Below are positions 46,501 through 54,230 of a DNA stretch of 64,000 nucleotides, piece after piece; position 1 is the first letter of the stretch, and every line of letters begins with the position of its first letter. The DNA comes from Chloroflexaceae bacterium. Its GTDB lineage: Bacteria > Chloroflexota > Chloroflexia > Chloroflexales > Chloroflexaceae. The notes under the pieces are model-generated. The model ran no database searches. It was given only the letters and a program-made list of their open reading frames with translations, and was not told the origin of the DNA. A program made the position numbers and the translations under genes. The stretch covers positions 62,001 to 126,000 of the forward strand of contig JAAUTZ010000001.1 of the NCBI GenBank assembly GCA_012031225.1. The letters are read 5' to 3'.

Positions 46501-48354
46501 GCGCACGGTGTTGGCATAATTATAGGTGCCGCCCAAAGGCCCAATTCCTACATTAAACTGAGCGAAATTGGGTGCTGCTCCGGTGTTAGCCTGAATAGGT
46601 CCGTTATAGGCACCGCCCCCATTATTCCGCACGACGAAGCTCGCTGTGACATCGGTGCCTTGTGCGACAGTGGAGCCGGGTGCAAAACTCATATCCGTCT
46701 GCATGGAGAGGATAGGATTCTCAGTAAAATCAATTTGGAGGTAGGGATGCACACTGTTCGGAGGTTGCTCTGGCTCAGGTGGTGCAGTTCGAGCTGCCCA
46801 GAAAATGCTTCCACCAGCCATACCTTCGTTAGCGGATTGGATAAGAATGCCGTAATTCGGCGTACCTGTCTGCCATGCACGGGCATAGTCTGTGATGTCC
46901 CACGCTTTGAAGTTGTCAATACTAGCATCAACTTCGGTACAACAACGCTCGTCAGTCACAGTGGGCTGAGTGTTCCATGTCAAATCATTGCTAAGGTTGC
47001 CATCATTCTGGAGTGGTGCCCAGTTTTGACCAACTACCCGCGAGACCCGAGTTTGATACGTGCCAGCCTGCGAAATGTACTGGAAGAGACGAGCACGGGC
47101 ACTGGTAATGACTGAGCCGGGCGGCAGCGCAGGAAATCCGTACTGAATAAATGTGCGCGTAACTGCTTTCCAGTTCCCACCATTCGGACCAGTGGACGGA
47201 TCATAACCAAGGTAGAGGCGTGCTTGGTTCCACGTTGAGATGGTTGGAAACCGCTCTTGTGCATAGGTATCTTCTACGACACCTTGAATACTTGTGGCAG
47301 CCAGTGCCGGATCAGTGCTGATGCTTGTTCCCAACAGTTCAAGCGAGATCGGGAACACGGGGCTTGCAGTGCGAAGCCAATCACGGTCAGGTTCTAAGGT
47401 AAGAACGTACTGACCAGATCCTTGATCAAGGACTGCGACAGTCACCGCACCCATCCGTTGGCGGGCATCAATCGCAACCGCACTGAATGTTAGGATAGCA
47501 TCGTCGCCAGTCAGTTGGAGCAGCGCGTCAGTATGCGAGATCACAAGACCGGGGGCAGTGAGGTCAAACGTGATCGGCTGCTGTGTGGCAGCCCGGCTCT
47601 CCAATTGCACCCCGATAAATACACCATCAGCTAGCGGTGCATAGTGCAGCGCGGTATCGCGGGCAATATCAGCAAACGTAATAATAGCACCGTGCACCGT
47701 GCCAGTTACTGCACGGCTTGTCTGCGGAGCAAGGGTGAAACGGGTATCACCTTGTGCGAATGAAAGAGCAGCGACGTTGAAGCCTGCTTGCAATGCGGCA
47801 GTATCCGGGTCAGCCGCGATGCTCACGGTGATGTCGTTGGCAGCGTTCTGATAGACCCCCTGCTGCTGGAGATCAGACACCAGCGTATTGTCAATCTCTG
47901 CCCACGCACCTGTGGTATCAATATAGTGGATGGGAGCAGCGTAGGAAAGTGCGTAACCACTCCCGTCTGGTCGTTGAAACACTTTGGCATAGCGTGTTCG
48001 CAAATCAATGCGCTCTGTAGCGGGATCAGCGGCGGAACCACTACCCCCCACCACCAGTGGCAGATAGACCCGCTGATCAAGGTTCTGGGCCAGCGGTGCC
48101 GCCGCCGGGATGGTGCCGGGGGGCAGAATATCGTCGAGTTGGGCAGCGGGAGGTGCCTGCGGCGGAGTGTGGGCTTGCGCCTGCTGTAGGGCAGACTCCG
48201 CCTGTGCTGCGAGCGGTGGGGGGTAGAGCAGGGGCGTGGATGGCGGGGCGGCAGATGGGCTAGCCTGTGCCGGCTGTGCGGTGATCAAGGGAGCGAATAG
48301 CTGAACTAGCAGAACCAGCAAAACCATCTGATGCAGGACACGCTGTGTCTTCAT
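43495..48354 (-). CDS. RHS/YD-repeat secreted protein, N-terminal part (gene interrupted by frameshift)
   Basis: Start of an RHS protein that would be about 2,780 residues if joined to the downstream frame. In order: signal peptide (MVLLVLLVQLFAPLITA), VYLPLVVGG motif (about 107), a beta-rich region (115-355), a DNRLRE-type domain (about 355-545; VEDTYAQERFPTISTWNQ, WDITDYARAWQTG), CARDB-like Ig domains (to about 760), a DUF6531 domain (CGIAGDPVNTSTGNFF, RWYNALDAADVAGPFGFG) and many YD repeats. Near 43,617 the reading frame leaves the repeat pattern; one extra base there would restore it into the next frame. The last 33 residues (ATSMTTSGARC onward) are out-of-frame. AAAGG precedes the ATG. 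Confidence 0.85.
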   Translation of the reverse strand: MKTQRVLHQMVLLVLLVQLFAPLITAQPAQASPSAAPPSTPLLYPPPLAAQAESALQQAQAHTPPQAPPAAQLDDILPPGTIPAAAPLAQNLDQRVYLPLVVGGSGSAADPATERIDLRTRYAKVFQRPDGSGYALSYAAPIHYIDTTGAWAEIDNTLVSDLQQQGVYQNAANDITVSIAADPDTAALQAGFNVAALSFAQGDTRFTLAPQTSRAVTGTVHGAIITFADIARDTALHYAPLADGVFIGVQLESRAATQQPITFDLTAPGLVISHTDALLQLTGDDAILTFSAVAIDARQRMGAVTVAVLDQGSGQYVLTLEPDRDWLRTASPVFPISLELLGTSISTDPALAATSIQGVVEDTYAQERFPTISTWNQARLYLGYDPSTGPNGGNWKAVTRTFIQYGFPALPPGSVITSARARLFQYISQAGTYQTRVSRVVGQNWAPLQNDGNLSNDLTWNTQPTVTDERCCTEVDASIDNFKAWDITDYARAWQTGTPNYGILIQSANEGMAGGSIFWAARTAPPEPEQPPNSVHPYLQIDFTENPILSMQTDMSFAPGSTVAQGTDVTASFVVRNNGGGAYNGPIQANTGAAPNFAQFNVGIGPLGGTYNYANTVRFNNAASYYVCATFAGGTIPAGSGQPCLTLNVVPPADLQLDSPLSVSPRDLPPEGGTATAQFTVINTNGSLPAEGRVRALVKNSFVSFNETSSIRLNPSERFTYNTSNFYATPGVYEVEAQHLPLNESTWRPLIGQGSAFLRVQNPPPPPREAERGYPPHCGIAGDPVNTSTGNFFADATDLQEPAVGLPMAVTRWYNALDAADVAGPFGFGTAWAYDMRVTYRNDKSALVRMTDGSVAYFLGDLTIGNPLDLAGTYIGQGEDIGTLVRATDGTSVLTLPDQTNYHFDANGRIVRISHPHPSEITVTYSGALPVSIQHSAGITYTMTYSNGLITELASSTGRSVQYTYANGDLVEVTRPDGSTYRYEYDANHRLTAAFTPNGNAYVRNFYDAQGRVVRQLDQDGTESFFTYGADITLPRVFTDTLGFTTTHFYDADYRLIREIDALGHITTYTRDAQSNIIAKQDRTGAVWQWTYDTRGNMLTATDPLGNVTTYEYDARNNRTAMIDPLGQRTEYTYDANNRMIAERDALGHTRTFAYDSMGNLIFERDKTGGETRYLHNAQGLPISITNALGQTTLMAYDAFGNTAVYTDAEGRIATFDYDELNRLMDSSDPISASFPLAYDTMGNLLEETDALGEAMTYEYDAFDRITAQRDFRGNTTTYAYDALGRTTAITNTLGETTRSVYDPVGNLVETVAPDGTSTTYEYDPEQRLIRETDALGRATEYVYDAAGRQIETRDPCDPAVCPTGFAVERTTYDAASRATARQDARGAVTQTEYDALNRVARVIYPDGSSVAYSYDEAGRQIQEVDQVGAVSRIFYDDLGQPINTTTPLGFTTVMTFDAVGNVLAETNKRGATTTYTYDANDRPVAVTDALGNPTSTTYDAEGRMVGMTDPLGRTSRYEYDANGNQIRTIDPRGNARTTTYDSLDRPRRECDALAQCREMTYDDMGRMVAETDALGRTTATSMTTSGARCVRLARSATRPSTPTTSPATGSLWKMRRVP

Positions 48355-48420
48355 CGTAATACCTTTCTCGGCGAGATACCCCAGTAATGACGCTGAACCC
48401 GATGTATGCCTGAGTGCCTT
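48274..48420 (-). repeat. Left arm of inverted duplication: secreted-protein leader block
   Basis: This block covers the RHS signal-peptide codons, its ribosome-binding site and about 65 nt upstream. It recurs in inverted orientation at 49564-49702 with high identity; the right copy lacks 9 nt, deleting Val-Gln-Leu from the signal peptide in frame. Confidence 0.85.
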
Positions 48421-48570
48421 ATTCCCTGTAGGCTTTTGCGTTGAGAGCCACTATCACAACCGCGTGATCTGTTGCGAGTGCACCCGTACATTGGCGCGTT
48501 ACAGAGTGCACTACCTAATGTAGGCGGGAATTGTGGGCAGGAATGATATACTCTCACTATTCTCAATTCA

Positions 48571-48798
48571 ATGCATAAAATACAAATACAGCATGGATTT
48601 GCTGTAGCATATGAAGCATTAAACTTGTTCCCTGCTACCTATCATAGCATACTTGCACGGCGAAAGTCTACCCTCTGGTTTTCGATTTTGGGAATTTTTG
48701 GTAGAGAAAAATTTACGCTCCGTGAATTCCGTGACTACCTTCAGCCTACACCTATCTATACCGTTACGAATAGGTATTTTCCATCATTGATCCACTAG
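48571..48798 (+). CDS. Small ORF diverging from the RHS gene (75 residues, doubtful)
   Basis: A short frame with no recognisable family, read away from the RHS start. A related frame of 104 residues is found in the inverted copy (49104-49418, minus strand); the two share AYEALNLFPA.YHSILARRKSTLWFSILGI and diverge on both sides. Because the shared part is also nearly identical in nucleotides, including third positions, coding selection is not demonstrated. It has no clear ribosome-binding site. Confidence 0.2.
   Translation: MHKIQIQHGFAVAYEALNLFPATYHSILARRKSTLWFSILGIFGREKFTLREFRDYLQPTPIYTVTNRYFPSLIH
48606..48695 (+). repeat. 90-bp conserved core, left copy
   Basis: Matches 49294-49383 in reverse complement with a single mismatch over 90 nt, while the sequence on both sides is much more diverged. 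This marks it as the best-preserved element of the inverted duplication outside the signal peptide. Confidence 0.9.
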
Positions 48799-49103
48799 CC
48801 TGAACCAAAGGTGAATATGGGTAAGTCGTTGCTCCACGCTGAACCCTGAACATGTGTAGACATTCCACACTCCTCAGATTGGATTATTTGTGTCCCGTGT
48901 GCGACTCGCGTCGAAATACGACCCACTACTGAACTGTCCAGCAATAGATGGAAGGGCTTCCGTCATTGGAACCATCCCGCATGCCGGATACGCAATATTA
49001 TTCCAGCCGGTCTCGTGCAACGGAATATCGAGTCTTGACATCAAGGCGTAGCCCCAGCCCTGCGTCGGGGCGATCTGGGGCGAGCGTGAACGGTGCTGCT
49101 GGA
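48799..49103. other. Central spacer of the inverted duplication
   Basis: Non-repeated sequence between the two arms. It shows no convincing open reading frame, transposase fragment or terminal repeat. Composition changes from AT-rich to G+C-rich around 49,020-49,100, which suggests joined fragments. Confidence 0.4.
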
Positions 49104-49418
49104 CTATGCGATGCCGTGCTGCAACCTGCCGAGGTTCTCGCCCTTGATACTATTGAGTTGCCATGATGGCATATTTACACTCCTCAAGACATGAAATATC
49201 ACCTCATGGAAAATGCCTATCTGTAGCAGTATAGTAGATGTAGGCACGGAGCAATCAACGAATTCACCGAGAAGAACTATTTTGCCCCCAAGGATTCCCA
49301 AAATCGAAAACCAGAGGGTAGACTTTCGCCGTGCAAGTATGCTATGATAGGCAGCAGGGAACAAGTTTAATGCTTCATATGCTATAACAACCATATCCTC
49401 TTTTTGCGTTTTATGCAT
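49104..49418 (-). CDS. Small ORF in the right arm (104 residues, doubtful)
   Basis: Paralogue of the 75-residue frame in the left arm, on the opposite strand. It has the same conserved middle (ALNLFPAAYHSILARRKS, LWFSILGI) and an unrelated C-terminus. Both are read towards the spacer. No family was recognised. Confidence 0.2.
   Translation of the reverse strand: MHKTQKEDMVVIAYEALNLFPAAYHSILARRKSTLWFSILGILGGKIVLLGEFVDCSVPTSTILLQIGIFHEVIFHVLRSVNMPSWQLNSIKGENLGRLQHGIA
49294..49383 (-). repeat. 90-bp conserved core, right copy
   Basis: Inverted partner of 48606-48695 with one mismatch, lying upstream of the decayed signal-peptide gene just as the left copy lies upstream of the RHS gene. Confidence 0.9.
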
Positions 49419-49563
49419 TGAATTGAAGATATTCAGAGTACACTATATTTTACCCACGTTTTGTATTCCATCCTACAACGCAACAATGTATGGTTGCACC
49501 CACAACAGATCACGCGATTGTAGTGATGGCTCTATGCCTCAAGCACAACCGCACGTAGGGAAA

Positions 49564-49702
49564 TAAGGCACTCACGCACACATCGGGTTCAGCGTCATTA
49601 CTGGGGTATCTCGCCGAGAAAGGTATCACGATGAAGACACAGCGCGTCCTGCATCAGGTGGTTTTGCTGGTTCTGCTATTCGCTCCCTTGATCACCGCAC
49701 AG
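49564..49702 (+). repeat. Right arm of inverted duplication: secreted-protein leader block
   Basis: Inverted partner of 48274-48420. It holds a promoter-proximal segment, the ribosome-binding site GAAAGG and the signal-peptide codons MKTQRVLHQVVLLVLLFAPL. Identity stops after the signal peptide (CACAG), exactly where the mature proteins begin to differ. Confidence 0.85.
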
Positions 49703-49858
49703 CTCGCACACTGGCGCAACTCACCCCCGCAACCACCCTGCTAGCCACCATCCCTTATCAGGGCACGCTGACGGATGCGAACGGCACGCCAAATCAACGA
49801 CTCGCTGCCGATGACGTTCAAGCTCTACGCCGCACCGAGCGGTGGTGAAGCCCGATAG
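49631..49858 (+). pseudogene. Decayed secreted-protein gene fused to the duplicated leader
   Basis: A good start and signal peptide copied from the RHS leader run into a stop after 37 codons. In the other frames the sequence still encodes LAQLTPATTLLATIPYQGTL, TDANGTP and then, after another shift, LPMTFKLYAAPSGGEAR. Together these look like the N-terminus of a different secreted protein (IPYQGTLTDANG type) broken by at least two frameshifts and truncated. The leader module has therefore been attached to a second gene that has since decayed. Confidence 0.7.
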
Positions 49859-49925
49859 CACAGCGTACCGGCGCGAATGGCATAGCTTGATGCCTGAGCA
49901 ATAGCTAGATCGCATTAAATTACTG

Positions 49926-49950
49926 AGTATTTATATGAACTATAAATATT
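49926..49950 (+). promoter_or_regulatory. AT-rich hairpin upstream of the vWA gene
   Basis: AGTATTTAT and ATAAATATT pair (one G-T wobble) around a 7-nt loop, 66 nt before the start of the vWA gene. It could be an operator or an unstable leader hairpin. Confidence 0.35.
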
Positions 49951-50015
49951 CATGTGATAAGGAAGTTTAGCGGCTGTTATCCTATTAACCTGTAGGTTTG
50001 TAAAGGAGTGTTTTC

Positions 50016-51365
50016 GTGAATGCACAAAGTTTTACACGGCTGATGCTGGTTATGCTCATCGTTCTGGGCTATAGTGTCGTCCCATCTGTCGCAATGGGTA
50101 GCCCATCCTCATCAGTAGTACCGATGTCGCTCACCCAAGCAATACAACCCAGCGCACCGTCCACCGTTGATCGTGGTTTGGTAAACGAGGATACCCCAGC
50201 CATTATCTTGCATGATGAACCGCTACAGGATAACGGAAGGATGCAAGTACAGGACTACTCAGTGTCGTTGAACGCTAGCTTTGAAAGCCAATTCAATGGT
50301 ACAACTATCTTCCTACAGATTTGCTCCAACACTACTACAATCCAATTCCGTTCTGAGAAACCCGGCGTATGGGTCTCTGAGCTGTATGTTCGCCCAATCG
50401 AGAATGGTTGTTCGCCTCGACCCAACAGCTCGTGGCGAGTCGTGATAGGAGCCGTACCCGGCGAGTCGTTCAAGATTTATACCAGCGTCAGCAATGGCGC
50501 ATTGTCAGAGGCTCAGTTCTACCAACAAGCTCGGGTTTACAACTGTACGGTAACAAGTCCCGGTGCAGTTTCATGCAGTCAGCAGCAGCCACCACCGACC
50601 CCCGTGCCACCGACCCCGACCCATACACCCACACCACCACCCACGATCACGCCCTCGCCAACGCTAATTCCAATCGATCAGGGCTACTGCGGACCTCTTG
50701 ACATCGTGTTTGTGTTGGATACAACCCGCACTATGCGGGGAACACTGGAAAACGTCGCGAGCAATGCAGCGGCACTGGTTGATGAAATCAAGGAAGCATC
50801 GGGTGTGGATTATCAGATGGGTATTGTGAACGTAACATCTGGCGTTACGGTTCAGGTGGATCTTGCGCCGAACAACGCCGACACCATTCTGCGAGTTCTT
50901 CAAAACCCAGATGCCATGTTCGCACAGGGTGCCATCAGACACCCAGAACCCTCCGATGTTGGACTTGCTACGGTCATCAACGGCTTGCCTGCCACCGCGC
51001 ATCCGCCACAGGGCAGTGTTTTCACTGGACAAGCAGGCAATTTCAGCGACAACTGGCGACCTGAAGCCAATAAATATATCATCCTGATAACCGATGCGGC
51101 ACCATCGGGTGATGACGACCAGTTTACTATAGGTGTGGATGATGTACGTGCTCGTGAGCTAGCTGAGGCGGCGGCAGCGAAGGGCATCAAGATTGTGTCG
51201 ATCTATGTCCCCACCGAGTTTGACCCTGCCAATCAAGAAATCCGCAATCCGTTTCTAGAGGAAACCGAGGCGATCATGCAGATGTACGCTGAGGTGACCG
51301 GTGGGGTGTACCGCAGAGCCGAGCCGACAGGCAGCGATGCGAGTGCTCAATTGAGGATTTCCTGA
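50016..51365 (+). CDS. von Willebrand A secreted protein, N-terminal part
   Basis: A GTG start with a strong AAAGGAG site. The 449-residue segment has a signal peptide (LMLVMLIVLGYSVVPSVAMG), an N-terminal beta-rich region (about 70-190), a Pro/Thr linker (PTPVPPTPTHTPTPPP) and a vWA domain (about 226-435) with DIVFVLDTTRTM as a MIDAS-like motif and YIILITDAAPSGDDD as the later metal-contact strand. The frame ends early: one missing base near 51,350 diverts it from the continuation reading IEDFLSQCEPPPARGRPDIW. This is the first of four pieces of one broken gene. Confidence 0.75.
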   Translation: MNAQSFTRLMLVMLIVLGYSVVPSVAMGSPSSSVVPMSLTQAIQPSAPSTVDRGLVNEDTPAIILHDEPLQDNGRMQVQDYSVSLNASFESQFNGTTIFLQICSNTTTIQFRSEKPGVWVSELYVRPIENGCSPRPNSSWRVVIGAVPGESFKIYTSVSNGALSEAQFYQQARVYNCTVTSPGAVSCSQQQPPPTPVPPTPTHTPTPPPTITPSPTLIPIDQGYCGPLDIVFVLDTTRTMRGTLENVASNAAALVDEIKEASGVDYQMGIVNVTSGVTVQVDLAPNNADTILRVLQNPDAMFAQGAIRHPEPSDVGLATVINGLPATAHPPQGSVFTGQAGNFSDNWRPEANKYIILITDAAPSGDDDQFTIGVDDVRARELAEAAAAKGIKIVSIYVPTEFDPANQEIRNPFLEETEAIMQMYAEVTGGVYRRAEPTGSDASAQLRIS

Positions 51366-51529
51366 GCCAGTGTGAACCACCACCCGCACGCGGTCGCCCC
51401 GACATTTGGATCAAAGATACTCCAGAGGATAACAGCACTGAGCCTTCGCTTGGGAGCGAGATCTTCTGGAATAGCCCTGATATCCTTACATGCAACAGTC
51501 CCTTCCGCTGCAATGAGCCGCAGCAAATT

Positions 51530-52387
51530 GTGCGCGGACCGGGCATGATCAACAGCATTTACGTTACGCTCCGCAACTACGGCTACAAGCAGACGGAAGG
51601 ACCACAATCAGATCAAGGCAAGCTCGTGCTGTGTTACACCAATCTCGGCGGTGCAGCACGCTGGGATCCCAATGCAGCGGGCAACTGTACGGGCGATTGG
51701 CGCGAGGCAGGCGTTGTCGAAGATGTGTTCATCTCTGCCGATACCACCAGCCGCGAGGTGCGGGTCGAGTGGCGTGGTGAGGATGTGCCGAACGCGGGAC
51801 ATTACTGCTTCATAGCGCGGTGGGTCTCGGATGCTGACCCGATGCACTATGTTGAAATAGAACAATCAGTTACCAATGTGCGCTACAATAACAACATTGC
51901 ATGGAAAAACTTCGATGTTGCGAATGCGCCTCCCGGTCGCACCCCAAGTTACGTATTTACTGCACGTCCAGTCGCAGCAGGTGTGCCGACTAATCTGGTG
52001 ATCCGCCCCGAACGTCCTTTCAATGGCACAATTGTAATAGATCTGGATGCACTCGGCGTATCTGCGGCGAATGTGCAGGGTGAAGGTATTCTGAGTCGAT
52101 CTGGTACACGGATATTCTTGATGGGTAGCGGTGGGCGGCTATTTGATCTGAATGTTCCCATAGGGGGTGCAGGGTTGAAGATCAGCTTTAATCCTGTATT
52201 GGGTGCCTTGCCCGCGAGCTTTCCCGTCAGTGTTTTTCAAGAAGCGGTGCTACCAACCACCATCCTACCGCTTGCCCCAGATAGTGAGGGGGCTGGTGCT
52301 GTTCCCGCTAATGGGGGGGATTGGTCTGGCGCAGGAAGTCAAGCAAGACATTGGTGGGGTGCAGTTTGTGGTAAATCTTCTCCCTGA
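51530..52387 (+). CDS. Broken vWA protein, second segment (Ig-like modules)
   Basis: This segment of the interrupted gene actually continues from about 51,350, since the sequence upstream of this Met reads RGRPDIWIKDTPEDNSTEPS in the same frame. It encodes beta-rich modules (INSIYVTLRNYGYKQT, VRVEWRGEDVPNAGHYCFIA) of the kind that bind or shape cell-surface ligands. The frame runs out of its natural course at the seven-G run, after AVPANGG. Confidence 0.6.
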   Translation: MRGPGMINSIYVTLRNYGYKQTEGPQSDQGKLVLCYTNLGGAARWDPNAAGNCTGDWREAGVVEDVFISADTTSREVRVEWRGEDVPNAGHYCFIARWVSDADPMHYVEIEQSVTNVRYNNNIAWKNFDVANAPPGRTPSYVFTARPVAAGVPTNLVIRPERPFNGTIVIDLDALGVSAANVQGEGILSRSGTRIFLMGSGGRLFDLNVPIGGAGLKISFNPVLGALPASFPVSVFQEAVLPTTILPLAPDSEGAGAVPANGGDWSGAGSQARHWWGAVCGKSSP

Positions 52388-53222
52388 GGGTGCGCCACCT
52401 GTGCGTCCACGACCAATCCTGCGCCCTGTCGCTGAGGGTGCTCGCCTGTCGTGGGAACACGAATTCCAGAATGTGAGCTATGAGGTATGGCGGGGAAACA
52501 GCCGTGATTTCGTACCCGATACGATGGATAGCACGTTGCTGACAACCATTACCCCACCTAGCACGGATGATGGTACCGAAGCTCTCACCTATACTGATAC
52601 GTTGACCCCACAGGGTGAGCTTGCACCCTTCTACATCGTGCGGGGTGTTAACCCTCAAGGCACGAGCGATAGCCCCGTACTAAGCCTACGGTCCGGCAAT
52701 GAAGGCGATGCCTTCACAACCCCCCCCCCGCCGATGGACGTATGGGGTAGTATTACCATCAATGATGCGGCGGCGGCCGATGGCGTTCAAGTGCAGGCTT
52801 TCCTTGGTACAGACCTGCTTGCTACAACGACGGTCGCAACGGTTGGGGCAAATGGAGCCGGACGCTATGCCCTGAGCATTCCGGGCGATATTCTCACTAC
52901 CGAACCCCGTGAAGGAGCGCGATCTGGTGAACCCATCAGTTTCCGCATCGGTACTGAGCAAATTGTAGTCACCCAAACGACTGTGTGGCAGGCGGGTACG
53001 ACCAAGTATTTGAACCTAGGCATTAGCTGTGCTAGCCCCTCCGTACCGGGTGCGTGGGAGACCTTCGACATTGGCACGGGTACCACCGGCACCACGATTG
53101 ATAGCGGTAACAGCCTGCTCGTGTGTGGCTCTGGAGCGCAACATTGGGGCACCAGCGATGGCTTACGGCTCGCCGTCCAACCCCAAACCCAAGCAGCGAC
53201 CTCGAACTGGTGGCGCGGGTGA
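52203..53222 (+). CDS. Broken vWA protein, third segment (FN3-like and first lectin-like half)
   Basis: In-frame meaning begins near 52,320 (IGLAQEVKQDIGGVQFVVNL). It encodes a fibronectin-III-like segment, a VWGSITINDAAAADGVQVQA regulatory-like beta domain and the first half of lectin-like copy 1 (SVPGAWETFDIGTGTTGTT). The residues before 52,320 are out of frame and not a real N-terminus. The frame ends at the CA insertion. Confidence 0.6.
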   Translation: MPCPRAFPSVFFKKRCYQPPSYRLPQIVRGLVLFPLMGGIGLAQEVKQDIGGVQFVVNLLPEGAPPVRPRPILRPVAEGARLSWEHEFQNVSYEVWRGNSRDFVPDTMDSTLLTTITPPSTDDGTEALTYTDTLTPQGELAPFYIVRGVNPQGTSDSPVLSLRSGNEGDAFTTPPPPMDVWGSITINDAAAADGVQVQAFLGTDLLATTTVATVGANGAGRYALSIPGDILTTEPREGARSGEPISFRIGTEQIVVTQTTVWQAGTTKYLNLGISCASPSVPGAWETFDIGTGTTGTTIDSGNSLLVCGSGAQHWGTSDGLRLAVQPQTQAATSNWWRG

Positions 53223-54230
53223 CTGACTGGGACCCACGCCACCCCTACAGCAAGGCAGGACTGACGATCCGCAGCAGCACCGCGCCGGATGCCGCTCATC
53301 TGAGCGTCTTCGTGACGGGCGCGGATGGCGTGCGCGTGCAACGTCGCAGCCTCAATGGCATTGGCTCGGCGGATGCAGGGCAGGGCGGACCGGACACAGT
53401 TGTGCTGTCAACGTGGCTGCGGATTGTCAAGCAGGGCAACACGCTACAGGGCTTCTTCAGCACCGCCGCTAACCCACAGACGGGCGACTGGCAGCCCATC
53501 GGCAATCCCGTATTCATCGGTCTGGATAGCACCTACCTCGCCGGCTTTGCGGTCTCGGCGCGTGATGAAGGCAACCTTGCCAGTGCCACCTTTGATAACA
53601 TCCGGCTCGGTGCACCTATTGCGGGGAACGTAGACTGTGACAGCCCCTCCGTACCGGGTGCGTGGGAGACCTTCGACATTGGCACGGGTACCACCGGCAC
53701 CACGATTGACAGCGGTAACAGCCTGCTCGTGTGTGGTTCCGGGGCACGGCACTGGAGCACCAGCGATGGCTTACGGCTTGCCGTCCAGCCCCAAACCAGC
53801 AACGACCTCGAACTGGTGGCGCGGGTGACCGACTGGGACCCACGCCACCCCTACAGCAAGGCAGGACTGACGATCCGCAGCAGCACCGCACCGAATGCCG
53901 CGCATCTGAGCGTCTTCGTGACGGGCGCGGATGGCGTGCGCGTGCAGCGCCGCAGCCTCAATGGCATTGGCTCGGCGGATGCAGGGCAGGGTGGACCGGA
54001 CGCAGTTGTGCTGCCAACGTGGCTGCGGATTGTCAAGCAGCGCAACACGCTACAGGGCTTCTTCAGCACCGCTGCAACCCCGCAAGCGAGCGACTGGCAG
54101 CCCATCGGCAATCCCGTATTCATCGGTCTGGATAGCACCTACCTCACCGGCTTTGCGGTCTCGGCGCGTGATGAGGGTGAGCTTGCAAGTGCGACCTTTG
54201 ACAACATCGCACTTGATACGATGCTCCTCG
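53035..54230 (+). repeat. Tandem duplication of a 606-bp lectin-like domain
   Basis: Copy 1 starts near 53,035 and copy 2 near 53,643. The measured offset is 608 nt, which is a 606-nt in-frame unit plus the two-base insertion in copy 1. The copies are almost identical in nucleotides, so the duplication is recent. Confidence 0.85.

Noticed and set aside
48571-49418. Insertion sequence with inverted repeats
   Set aside because: The arms are over 140 bp, contain gene leaders, and the central spacer has no transposase or target-site duplication.
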